DNA from: Massilia aurea
GTDB lineage: Bacteria; Pseudomonadota; Gammaproteobacteria; Burkholderiales; Burkholderiaceae_D
Direction of reading: 5' to 3'
Assembly (NCBI RefSeq): GCF_024753205.1
Contig: NZ_JANUGZ010000001.1
Span: 930,001-994,000 of the forward strand
DNA: 64,000 nucleotides
The notes below the pieces were generated by a model that was not told the origin of the DNA, ran no database searches, and saw only the letters and a list, made by a program, of their open reading frames with translations. Shown in pieces: positions 51,191 through 59,127 of the stretch. Both the position numbers and the translations under genes were made by a program. Positions within the stretch are counted from its first letter, which is position 1. Every line of letters starts with the position of its first letter.

Positions 51191-51257
51191 ATTTCCATAA
51201 GGAAATAGTTTTTTGGAACTTCATGAGCCATTTCAGAAATAAAATTTCGCTCATGAA
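51191..51257 (-). promoter_or_regulatory. Two inverted repeats in the AT-rich leader upstream of the Flp pilin
   Basis: ATTTCC/GGAAAT (51191-51206, 4-nt loop) and a 9-bp repeat TTCATGAGC (51220-51228)/GCTCATGAA (51249-51257) lie 175-240 nt before the pilin start, in markedly AT-rich DNA. They could be operator sites or mRNA hairpins controlling the Tad operon. No clear sigma-54 box was found here. Confidence 0.45.
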
Positions 51258-51772
51258 TTTTCCGTTAGTTAGGTAGTTTTCATTGCTTAACAATATTTCT
51301 TCTGAAATAACGTTATGGGATCGCAGATGCATGTCTCGGCAAGACCTGCAGTTAAGAATGGCGCTTAATTTCTACAAAATCCGAAGCATGAATAACGTGC
51401 GCAGCCTGACCTCAAAGCACGCCTCTGGCACAACACTGGATGCCAACGAAGTCAAGGTGACGCGCCATCGACCTTGATGCAAAGCGAGCGGCGCCTGCTC
51501 ATCGCAACCAGCTGACAGATGCGCACCGTCGATTACAGCGAGCGCAATGAGCGCGGGATAAAAGAAGATCGATCAGCAGATCAAGAGGATTTCAGGAATG
51601 TCGCGCGAGGCGGCCAGAGCCGGTATTGTTGAGGCTCCCCAGCGCACTGCGCTATAGACGTCGCTTCGTTACAATGTCAGAAGCCATATCACAGTCAACT
51701 ACTAAACGCCATGACACAAATGCTTCTCGATTGATACAGGCAGTAGAGTGCTGCAACAGCGTATAGATTTCC
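51258..51772. other. Non-coding or decayed region between the Tad operon and a frameshifted gene
   Basis: About 500 bases with no gene I can support. A plus-strand frame at 51283-51477 encodes 64 aa without features. Around 51560-51657 a short readable frame (QQIKRISGMSREAARAGIVEAPQRTAL) looks like the remnant of a gene, unassigned. The rest is mixed-composition DNA next to the dead IS6 element. Confidence 0.5.
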
Positions 51773-52269
51773 ATGCCGCGAATTCAAATCCGCAAACGGG
51801 TCACGCCGCGGCTGATCCAGTCAGTGCAGCGCTTGTTGCAACACGGCGCCGACAGGATGCTGTCACGCGCCAACTTTCAGGTGGAGCAACGAATCTTTGA
51901 GGATGGCGAACCAGTATATTTCAGTGCGCGTGCTGCACCCGACAACCATGGTGGCTGGGTTATCGACAACCTAAAAATGAATAACGCGCTGATCGCGGCG
52001 CTCGCCAGGGCCTGCCACGTCGAGGCGAGGTCCGTGGACTATAGGCTGGTGCGCTATTTCCGCTCCAGGCGGCAATGTAAGATTGCTTGGCGGCTGCGCG
52101 ATGGCTGCTTACCTGCGAACACGACGACCTTGATGGCCTCGATGGCCTTCCGATCTTCTACGTCTGCGACTCGGCCGGCACATACGTGAAAAACACGGCA
52201 CTGTTGCGGCTAAAGGACCAGCCGCAACTAATGAACCGGGTGGCTGGCCCCGTGGATTCTTTCGGATAA
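51773..52269 (+). pseudogene. Hypothetical gene with a probable frameshift
   Basis: The first frame (from ATG 51773) encodes a plausible protein: RKRVTPRLIQSVQRLLQHGADRML and FEDGEPVYFSARAAPDNHGGWVIDNLKMNNALIAALARACHVEARSV. After ~residue 110 it turns into low-quality sequence (TTTLMASMAFRSSTSAT). A second frame beginning near 52087 continues sensibly (CEHDDLDGLDGLPIFYVCDSAGTYVKN) and stops at 52269. A single -1 or +2 shift between ~52085 and 52120 would join them into a ~165-aa protein. Family not recognised; no signal peptide. Alternatively a sequencing error. It abuts the IS6 remnant. Confidence 0.5.
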
Positions 52270-52325
52270 GCAAGCCCCGATGAGCGGGTCGGGAAACTGC
52301 GGCGTCCAACCCAGGGTGACCCGCG

Positions 52326-52980
52326 ATGCGCAACTTCAGACTGACGCGCTTTCTTATCAAAGTGATCCTGGTCTGAATCCGCCAGCATGCGGCCTACCCG
52401 CTGAGACCGGCACCTCAAGAAGATCACACAAGAGCGCGGCATATCAATCGAGCATTCGCCGATCGACCGGTGGGCGATTCGTTTCCCGCCGTTCGTCGAG
52501 AAAATGATCCAGAAAGATTGGCGTACGGTCAGGAGCGGCTGGCGTTTGGATGAGACGTACATCAAGGCCAGGGGCGACTAGGAGTATCCCTACCGCACTG
52601 GCGACAAACAATGCAAGACCATCGACTTCCTGCTGATGGCGAAGCACTTCTTCGACGAGGCAATGAGCGAACGGCAATCCGGCGAAGGCCGAAATGGAAA
52701 AGAGAGGCACTGACAAGGCACTTATTGATGCAATCAACCCCGATAGCGTCTTACCGATCATGGTGTACTAAGTCACATGCCTCAACAACATCAATGAACA
52801 GAATCATCGCGCCATCAAGCAGCTTAGTAGGCGGATGCTCAACCGCAAATTATTCCGCGCTGCCGGCACCGTGCGCGCCAATATTAAGCTGATGCACATG
52901 ATCCACAAAGGCCAGTTCGCAATCGGCTGCGCCGAGGCCATGTCGCTCGCCGACCCACGCCGCTTGAGGCTGTTTGTTTT
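52326..52980 (+). pseudogene. Degenerate IS6-family transposase
   Basis: Three frames together give the IS6 DDE transposase in order: RFLIKVILV (frame of ATG 52326), then ERGISIEHSPIDRWAIRFPPF and WRLDETYIKARG (first catalytic Asp), FLLMAKHFFDEA, then KALIDAINPDSVLP, NEQNHRAIKQLSRRM (catalytic Glu) and LMHMIHKGQF. At least three stops (TGA 52374, TAG 52579, TAA after VLPIMVY) and two frameshifts make it dead. Residues match the IS6 pattern DETY(I) / DHRAIK. I could not find terminal inverted repeats. The ~650-bp remnant marks an old insertion between the Tad operon and the hydrolase gene. Confidence 0.8.
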
Positions 52981-52991
52981 CCGATTCAGCT

Positions 52992-53879
52992 TTACGTCAA
53001 AAACGGCAGCACCCGCTCGAGCAGCATCTCCGGCGCTTCCTCCGCAATATAGTGCCCGCACGGCAGCGCCTCACCCTGCACGTCAGCCGCCACCCGTTGC
53101 CACTCCGCGAGCGGATCAAAGCAGCGTCCGACCACGCCCTGCTCACCCCACAGCACCATCAGCGGCAGCGCCAGACGGCTTCCGGCATCGCGGTCGACCC
53201 GATCGTGCTCAAGGTCGATCGTCGCCGCAGCGCGGTAGTCTTCGCAGATGCCGTGCGCGGCACCCGGCAACGCCAGGCAGCGCTGGTACTCGGCCAGCGC
53301 GCGCGGATCGAACGGCGCCAGGCCTGCACTGCGCTTGCCCATCACGTCCCGCACGTACGCAGCCGGGTCGGCCTCGATCAGGCGCTCGGGCAGCGGCGGC
53401 GGCTGGATCAGGAAGAACCAGTGCCAGTAGGCGCGCGCAAACGTGTCCGACGTTTGCTCGTACATCGCCAGCGTTGGCGCGATGTCCAGCAGCGCCATCC
53501 GCTCGACAGCCTGCGGATGGTCTTGCGCCAACCGGTGCGCAACGCGCGCACCGCGATCGTGGGCCAGTACGCGGAAGGTGGCGAATCCCAGTGACTGCAT
53601 CACCGCCACCATGTCGGCCGCCATCGCGCGCTTGCTGTAGTTGGCGTGGTCCGGCGCGCCCTGCGGTTTGGACGAATCGCCATAACCACGCAGATCGCAG
53701 GCCACGACCGTGAACTGCTCGGCCAGGCGCGGTGCGACGCGGTGCCAGATGGCGTGCGTTTGCGGGTGGCCGTGCAGCAGCAGGAGCGGCGGGCCGGAAC
53801 CACCGACGATGGCGTTGATGGTCACGGTCGGGTTGACCTCGACTTGCAGGGCGCGAAAATGGGGGAACAGGGCTGTCAT
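52992..53879 (-). CDS. Alpha/beta hydrolase, haloacetate dehalogenase-like
   Basis: 295 aa alpha/beta-hydrolase. HGHPQTHAIWHRVAP with the oxyanion region, DLRGYGDSSKP, and VLAHDRGARVAHRLAQDHP, where Asp replaces the usual nucleophilic Ser (pattern of fluoro/haloacetate dehalogenases GHDRG.R). The downstream acid and His are in LMVLWGEQGVVG and GHYIAEEAPE. In haloacetate dehalogenases the Asp attacks the carbon bearing the halogen; whether that is the substrate here is unknown. ATG 53879 is preferred over an upstream frame opening at 54050. It lies beside the dead IS6 transposase. Confidence 0.8.
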   Translation of the reverse strand: MTALFPHFRALQVEVNPTVTINAIVGGSGPPLLLLHGHPQTHAIWHRVAPRLAEQFTVVACDLRGYGDSSKPQGAPDHANYSKRAMAADMVAVMQSLGFATFRVLAHDRGARVAHRLAQDHPQAVERMALLDIAPTLAMYEQTSDTFARAYWHWFFLIQPPPLPERLIEADPAAYVRDVMGKRSAGLAPFDPRALAEYQRCLALPGAAHGICEDYRAAATIDLEHDRVDRDAGSRLALPLMVLWGEQGVVGRCFDPLAEWQRVAADVQGEALPCGHYIAEEAPEMLLERVLPFLT

Positions 53880-54132
53880 CGTCTCTCGTATTCGGTGAGC
53901 GGCTTGCTGCCGCAACATCGAATATACACGGGGCCGGCATGAAAAAAAAAGACCGGTCCGCGCGTGCGCTTCTGCCCTTACACGAGCCTGACATGTCGCC
54001 ATTGTTGTAATTACGTCATTCGCGATTAGCACGAATTGACACCATGGCAAGCGCTGAGCAGTATGGAATGGAGGTCCCGGCCTCGCCCTTCCCAGTGGAA
54101 CACCCGCGTTTGAATATCAAAGGACCAGCACC

Positions 54133-56625
54133 ATGCAGAGAGCCAAGACGGAAAAGACAGCAGTTGCCCTTGCCATTGCCGCGCTGTGCGCAGGCTTTGC
54201 CCACGCCCAGGAGGCGCCGCAAGCCGAGACCACCGCAGCGTCCGCGACGGTCGTCGTCACCGGCACCCGGGTGGCCAATCGCACCGTGCTCGATACCACC
54301 GCACCTGTCGACGTGATCTCGGCCGAGACCCTGAAGAATTCGGGCAGCACCGAACTGACGCAGGCGCTGTCGATGGCCCTGCCTTCGCTGAACTTCCCAC
54401 GCCCGGCGCTGACCGATGGCACCGACACCATCCGCCCTGCCACCCTGCGCGGCATGTCGCCCGACCAGACCCTGGTGCTGGTGAACTCCAAGCGCCGCCA
54501 TGCATCATCGCTGGTGAACGTCAACGGTTCGATTGGCCGCGGTTCGGCAGCGGTCGACCTGAACACCATCCCCACCGCAATCGTCAAAACGGTCGAGGTG
54601 CTGCGTGACGGCGCCGCGGCCCAGTATGGCTCGGACGCGATCTCGGGCGTCGTCAACATGCGCCTGCGCACCGACCGCACGGGCGGCGAAGCGACCGTCA
54701 ACTATGGCGCCAACAAGACCGAATACGATCTGTACAACGCAGCGCCACCGGCCGGCGGCACCTGGACCGCCCCGGCCTCACGCAAGCGCACCGATGGCCA
54801 GACCGCCACGGTCAGCATCTGGAAAGGCCTGGCGCTGGGCGAGACCGGCTACCTGACGATCGCCGGCGAATTCCGCGACCAGAACCGCACCGAGCGTACC
54901 GGCTACGACATGCGCCAGCAGTACGCGCTGGTCAACGGCGCATTCGATCCGCGCGAGAACACGATCAACCGTTTCAATGCGTGGACGGGTGAGCCCGACA
55001 TGAAGCAATCCACGCTGTTTGCCAACGCGGGCAACGACATGGGCGGCGGCGTCAAGGTGTATGGCTGGGCGAGCTACCAGGACCGCGATGCCACGTCGGC
55101 CGGCTATGCCCGCATCCCGCAAGACGCGCGCAATATCCAGTCGATCTACCCGGACGGCTTCCTGCCATTGATCTCGCCGACCGTGAAAGACTTTTCGGCC
55201 ACCGGCGGCGTGACCTGGGTTGCCGGCGCGTGGGACATGGACGCCTCGCTCGGCTACGGCAAGAACAAGATGGAGTACACCATCGAGAACACGCTGAACC
55301 GCTCCCTTGGCCCGACCAGCAAGACGTCGTTCTATGCGGGTGGCTATTCGTACGACCAGGCGGTGCTGAACCTGACCGGTGTGCGCAGCGTCGAGATGGC
55401 GTCGTTCTCGTCGCCGCTGAACGTGGCCGTGGGTATCGAAGCGCGCCGCGAAGGCTATGAGCTGTTCGCCGGCGAAGAGCAGTCGTACAGCTTCGGCGGC
55501 GCGCTGCTGCCGAACGGTACGCCGACAGCACCGGGCGCCCAAGTGTTCCCGGGCTTCCGGCCATCGAACGAAGTCGATGCGCACCGCAACGCGATTGGCG
55601 CCTTTATCGACCTAGAAGCGAATGTCACGCCCGAGCTGCTGGCATCGGTCGCCGTGCGCGGCGAGCGCTATTCGGACTTCGGCAACAGCCTGGCCGGCAA
55701 GCTCGCGCTGCGCTACGACTTCAACCCGAACTTCGCCGTGCGCGGCGCGATCCAGAACGGCTTCCGCGCGCCCTCGCCGCAGCAGCAGAACTTCACTGCC
55801 ACCTCCACCAACTTCATTAACGGTGTGCCGTTCGAGATCACCACCTTCCGCCCGGATGATCCGGTCGCCGTCGCGCTGGGCGCCAAGCCGCTCGACGCCG
55901 AGAAATCGATCAACGCATCGCTCGGCGCCGTGATGCGTCTGGGCGCCGTCAGCCTGACGGTGGACGCCTACCGCATCGACATCGACGACCGCATCATCCT
56001 GTCCGAAAACCTGACGCAGACGAACGTGCGCAACTACATTGCCAGCCAGGGCTTCATCGGCGTGGGTGGCGGGCGCTTCTTCATCAATGGCGTCGACACC
56101 ACCACCAAGGGCGTGGACATCGTGCTGAGCATGCCGTACAACGCCGGCGATGCGGGCAAGCTGGACTTCACGCTGGCGGCCAACTTCACCGACACGGAAG
56201 TGACCAAGACGCCGACGACTGAGCAGCTCTCGAGCCTGAGCCCGGCACCGCTGCTGTTCGATCGCCTCAACGTGCTGTCGCTTGAAAAGGGCCAGCCGAA
56301 GAACAAGGTCAGCGCCAACGTGAACTGGCGTCTGGGCCAGTGGGGCGCGACGCTGCGCGCCACGCGCTACGGCGAAGTGCTCTCGCCAGGCACCACGGCC
56401 GCTTTTGACTTCGAGATGGGCGCCAGGACCACGGTCGATCTGGAAGGCCGCCTTGCGGTCACGCCGAAGCTGACCCTGGCGCTGGGCGCGGACAACGTGT
56501 TCGACCAGTATCCCGAGACGCAGCCGCCATCCATCAACACCACCGGCAACACGCCGTTCTCGTCGTACGCGCCGTTCGGTCGTGCGGGCCGCTATATCTA
56601 CGGCCGCGCCACCTACGCGTTCTGA
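54133..56625 (+). CDS. TonB-dependent outer-membrane receptor, substrate unknown
   Basis: 830 aa. Signal peptide [22 protein letters not shown], plug domain (~40-170: [66 protein letters not shown]), then a ~650-residue beta-barrel ending [16 protein letters not shown], with the usual terminal aromatic residue. No secretin-type signalling extension before the plug. It is of the general Cir/BtuB-like receptor type with a TonB box likely at ATVVVTG. Substrate (siderophore, sugar, other) cannot be told. ATG 54133 has AAAGGA upstream. The hydrolase gene is divergent from it. Confidence 0.9.
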   Translation: MQRAKTEKTAVALAIAALCAGFAHAQEAPQAETTAASATVVVTGTRVANRTVLDTTAPVDVISAETLKNSGSTELTQALSMALPSLNFPRPALTDGTDTIRPATLRGMSPDQTLVLVNSKRRHASSLVNVNGSIGRGSAAVDLNTIPTAIVKTVEVLRDGAAAQYGSDAISGVVNMRLRTDRTGGEATVNYGANKTEYDLYNAAPPAGGTWTAPASRKRTDGQTATVSIWKGLALGETGYLTIAGEFRDQNRTERTGYDMRQQYALVNGAFDPRENTINRFNAWTGEPDMKQSTLFANAGNDMGGGVKVYGWASYQDRDATSAGYARIPQDARNIQSIYPDGFLPLISPTVKDFSATGGVTWVAGAWDMDASLGYGKNKMEYTIENTLNRSLGPTSKTSFYAGGYSYDQAVLNLTGVRSVEMASFSSPLNVAVGIEARREGYELFAGEEQSYSFGGALLPNGTPTAPGAQVFPGFRPSNEVDAHRNAIGAFIDLEANVTPELLASVAVRGERYSDFGNSLAGKLALRYDFNPNFAVRGAIQNGFRAPSPQQQNFTATSTNFINGVPFEITTFRPDDPVAVALGAKPLDAEKSINASLGAVMRLGAVSLTVDAYRIDIDDRIILSENLTQTNVRNYIASQGFIGVGGGRFFINGVDTTTKGVDIVLSMPYNAGDAGKLDFTLAANFTDTEVTKTPTTEQLSSLSPAPLLFDRLNVLSLEKGQPKNKVSANVNWRLGQWGATLRATRYGEVLSPGTTAAFDFEMGARTTVDLEGRLAVTPKLTLALGADNVFDQYPETQPPSINTTGNTPFSSYAPFGRAGRYIYGRATYAF

Positions 56626-56635
56626 GGCGGTCAAT

Positions 56636-56680
56636 GTCGCCATCACCCTGGCCAGCCGAATCGGCCGGCGTGATGGCGAC
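56636..56680 (+). terminator. Hairpin after the TonB-dependent receptor gene
   Basis: An 11-bp stem (GTCGCCATCAC/GTGATGGCGAC) begins 11 nt after the stop of the receptor gene; an inner GGCC/GGCC pair may extend it. It has no T-run, so it may act as a 3' processing hairpin or a shared weak terminator with the convergent GST gene. Confidence 0.45.
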
Positions 56681-56696
56681 GCTGCATTGCCCTTGC

Positions 56697-57410
56697 TTAC
56701 GCGTCCAGCTCGGGATAGCGGCGGAAGATGCCGTCCTGGTTGAACGGAATGCGGCGCGGCGATGCCAGGTAGGCCGCGATCTTCGGTCGCGCCGCCACCC
56801 GGTCGCGCAGGCCGGTGAGCTCGGGATGCTCCTGCTCGATCTTCTTCATCGCGTTGGGGAATGCGTAGCGTAAGCCCTCGATCACCTGGAACAGCGACAG
56901 GTCGGCGTAGCTCACGCGCTCGCCCAGCAGGTAGTCGCGCGGCTCGGGATTGGCCAGCAGCCGCGCAAAATAGGCCATGAACTTGGGGATGCGCGTCTCG
57001 ACGAAATCGGCCGCGCGGCGTTTGGCCTCGGGTTTCTGGTCTTCGTAGTACAGCATCGAGGCGATCGGGTGATGCGTGTCGTGCGCCTCGGTGACCAGAT
57101 CGGCGATCGTCAGTTGCAGCTGATGGACCCAGAGCCGGCCAGGTTCGGTGCGTGGCGCCAGGCCATGCTGTTCGCCCAGATACAGCAGGATGTTGGCCAC
57201 CTGGCCGATGGTCTGCTCACCGGCTTTCAAGAATGGCGGGGCAAAGGCAGGATGGTCGCCGACTTCGAGCGCGGCCGTCAGCAGATCGACGCCACCATCA
57301 CGGCGCGCCACGTCGACATAATCGGCGCCCGCTTCTTCCAGCGCCAGTCGTACGAATTCGCCGCGGCCCTGGATCGACGGCCAGTAATACAGTTCGTAGG
57401 GTTGCACCAT
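56697..57410 (-). CDS. Glutathione S-transferase family protein
   Basis: 237 aa. N-terminal thioredoxin-like domain: YELYYWPSIQGRGEFVRLALEEAGADYVDV (a Tyr near the start as the likely GSH-activating residue, Arg-Gly-Glu as in Sigma/alpha-like GSTs), APPFLKAGEQTIGQVANILLYLGEQHGL with cis-Pro. The C-terminal helical domain has LLGERVSYADLSLFQVIEGLRYAF and the N-capping-box pattern. It conjugates glutathione to electrophiles or has a related activity; substrate unknown. It converges on the TonB receptor. Confidence 0.87.
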   Translation of the reverse strand: MVQPYELYYWPSIQGRGEFVRLALEEAGADYVDVARRDGGVDLLTAALEVGDHPAFAPPFLKAGEQTIGQVANILLYLGEQHGLAPRTEPGRLWVHQLQLTIADLVTEAHDTHHPIASMLYYEDQKPEAKRRAADFVETRIPKFMAYFARLLANPEPRDYLLGERVSYADLSLFQVIEGLRYAFPNAMKKIEQEHPELTGLRDRVAARPKIAAYLASPRRIPFNQDGIFRRYPELDA

Positions 57411-57503
57411 GATTGCTTTTCCTGTTGATGGAGAAAAGTCATGGTAGACCGAACAGCAAGGCCGGGAAGCACGGTACGCCGGCCATACGCACTTTGCCTG
57501 TCG

Positions 57504-57812
57504 TCAGGCGACTGCGCACCACCGTTTGGCGATCGTTGGCGGCAGGTTGAAATGCTTCGCCGTTTCTGCAATCGAGGCCTTGTTTTCTTTCTTCCATGCC
57601 GAGACCTGGCTGGCGTTCGGCCTTTGCGGACTGCCCGTGCTGTCCTTGTCCTTGCCCTTGGCCGTCTTGGCTGTCGCTGTGCGCGCTGCCTGACCGACGA
57701 CGCGACTTGACACCGTGCGGTGCATGCTGCGGGACTGCGTTTCATTCACAGATTCGTGCTCGGTCACAGGGCCCTGCGCGAGCGGGCCTTCCGGCGGCTG
57801 GTTGTGCGTCAT
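57504..57812 (-). CDS. Small hypothetical protein with C-terminal helix-turn-helix-like segment
   Basis: 102 aa. The N-terminal half is low-complexity and polar (Thr, Ser, Lys, Ala, Gln); the C-terminal ~35 residues, SQVSAWKKENKASIAETAKHFNLPPTIAKRWCAVA, look like a winged/HTH helix pair with a conserved Trp-Cys, as in small DNA-binding domains. Family not recognised. ATG 57812 is preceded by GGAAG; the frame extends 12 codons further. It is followed after 93 nt by the start of the GST gene, same strand. Confidence 0.55.
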   Translation of the reverse strand: MTHNQPPEGPLAQGPVTEHESVNETQSRSMHRTVSSRVVGQAARTATAKTAKGKDKDSTGSPQRPNASQVSAWKKENKASIAETAKHFNLPPTIAKRWCAVA

Positions 57813-58119
57813 AAAAGTTCTTCCGTGCTGATAAATAAGTGCCGCCATTATGACCTGCTCCCGATGGCAACCGGGGATTTGAGACGGTCAACGTGATGCG
57901 GCGAGCGTGCCGCGCCACGGACATCGACCGATTGTGGCGATTGAGCAACGCCTCGAAGGCGGCGAAACCCTGTCAACGTGGCCAATGCCCTTAATCGTGT
58001 TGGTTCCTGACGAATCATTACACTTTCCCCAAGCAAACGTTTTTAATAGGGAACATAATTGCACTGAGGAACTAAATTAATAAAGTTCACCCGTCACTTT
58101 TTTGTCCACTGGAGCGTCC
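57813..58119. other. 307-bp intergenic region between divergent genes
   Basis: Region between the small HTH-like gene (minus) and the DUF535 gene (plus). The right half (58010-58090) is AT-rich and is the likely promoter for the DUF535 gene; the rest shows no gene, RNA or strong hairpin that I can support. Confidence 0.5.
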
Positions 58120-58893
58120 ATGATCATCGCGCGATTGACCCAACGCTGGCACGCCCTGCGCCACTGGCGCGCGCACCAGTCCCCCGATTCCCACGCCCGC
58201 TTCGAGGAGACGACCTTCAACCGGGCGTACCGGGATGCGGTGCACGGCAGCGCCGGCTTGATCCTGTGGCAGCACGATGGCGAGCATGGGCGCTTTGCGC
58301 TGCAACTGCGCACGGCGCAGCGCGACGATTCGCAAAATGGGTTGACCTTGACGTTGCTCGCCAATGACGCGGTGTTGCATCGCCTTTCCTGGACCTGGGC
58401 CGATGGGGCGCAGCTCGCGCTTCCGGTGGCGAGCGTGCCGCTGGTGACCCACAACGCTGGCCTCTGGCGTAATGCCGGTCCGGCCTTCGATGCGTTCGAA
58501 CGCGCTTTTCCGAACAATTCGCCCAGCTTCTTTGCGTTTGCCGCCCTGCAGGGCGCGGCGCAGGCGCTGGACATCGACCGCGTGCTCGCGCTGCGCGCCA
58601 CGGCGCACCCGGCGTACCAGCCAGACCAGCACGCGACCTTCGAGAGCGGCTACGATGGCTTCTGGCGCATTCTGGGCGGCGCCGAACACGATGCACGCCA
58701 CTATCAGATCACGCTGCCGTTCTACCTCAAGCCGCTGGCCGACATGCCATCGAAGCACCGCAAGCGCGCCGCCCAGCGCCGCGATCAGTGGCGCGCGATC
58801 GGCGAGGCGGCGCGCACGACGCTGCTGCTCTATATGGCGCCGGTCGCCACGACCGCCGCCGCGGCCAGAGCGCCCACCACCGCGCAAGCCTGA
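58120..58893 (+). CDS. DUF535 (VirK/YbjX) family protein
   Basis: 257 aa. FEETTFNRAYRDAVHGSAGLILWQHDGEHGRFALQLRTAQR and YQITLPFYLKPLADMPSKHRKRAAQRRDQ match the VirK/YbjX/DUF535 family, with the basic K(H/K)R..A..RR motif near the end. Members are linked to membrane stress, antimicrobial peptide resistance or virulence; mechanism unknown. ATG 58120 with GGAG 5 nt upstream is chosen over a TTG 6 codons before. It ends 57 nt before the TPP riboswitch. Confidence 0.75.
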   Translation: MIIARLTQRWHALRHWRAHQSPDSHARFEETTFNRAYRDAVHGSAGLILWQHDGEHGRFALQLRTAQRDDSQNGLTLTLLANDAVLHRLSWTWADGAQLALPVASVPLVTHNAGLWRNAGPAFDAFERAFPNNSPSFFAFAALQGAAQALDIDRVLALRATAHPAYQPDQHATFESGYDGFWRILGGAEHDARHYQITLPFYLKPLADMPSKHRKRAAQRRDQWRAIGEAARTTLLLYMAPVATTAAAARAPTTAQA

Positions 58894-58950
58894 ACCTTCA
58901 GACGCTTGCCAGATTCACCACGGCCGTCAAGCGCCGTGCTACACTCGCGC

Positions 58951-59025
58951 CTTCGCTAGGGGTCCTGGAACGTTGTTCCGGGTGAGACATACCCTTCGTA
59001 CCTGATCTGGATAATGCCAGCGAAG
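58951..59025 (+). promoter_or_regulatory. TPP (thiamine pyrophosphate) riboswitch
   Basis: The THI-box pattern is clear: P1 stem CTTCGCT (58951-58957) pairs with AGCGAAG (59019-59025), with GGGGTCC, GTGAGACATACCC (the CUGAGA region) and ACCTGATCTGGATAATGCCAGCG between. These are the conserved sensor residues for the pyrimidine (GAGA) and pyrophosphate helix arms. It lies about 100 nt before the receptor gene at 59128, so it is expected to lower expression when TPP is ample. Confidence 0.93.
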
Positions 59026-59093
59026 GAAAGCGCAAAGCAGCCCTCCCGTTCGTTTGCCCTTCCCCCACGTTGGCTCCGGCTTGAATTTAAGCG

Positions 59094-59121
59094 GCGCGCC
59101 CTCGTGGCGCGCAAACACGAG
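59094..59121 (+). promoter_or_regulatory. Possible riboswitch expression platform over the ribosome-binding site
   Basis: GCGCGCC (59094-59100) can pair with GGCGCGC (59106-59112). Alternatively CTCGTG (59101-59106) can pair with CACGAG (59116-59121), the purine-rich stretch just before ATG 59128. The two stems exclude each other, which suits a translation-level switch. Confidence 0.5.
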
Positions 59122-59127
59122 CACACC

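Noticed and set aside
51017-51257. Sigma-54 promoter for the Flp pilin
   Set aside because: No minus-strand TGGCAC-N5-TTGCA match with correct spacing was found.
51283-51477. 64-codon plus-strand frame near the Tad leader
   Set aside because: No Shine-Dalgarno site, domain or hydrophobic segment; next to decayed DNA.
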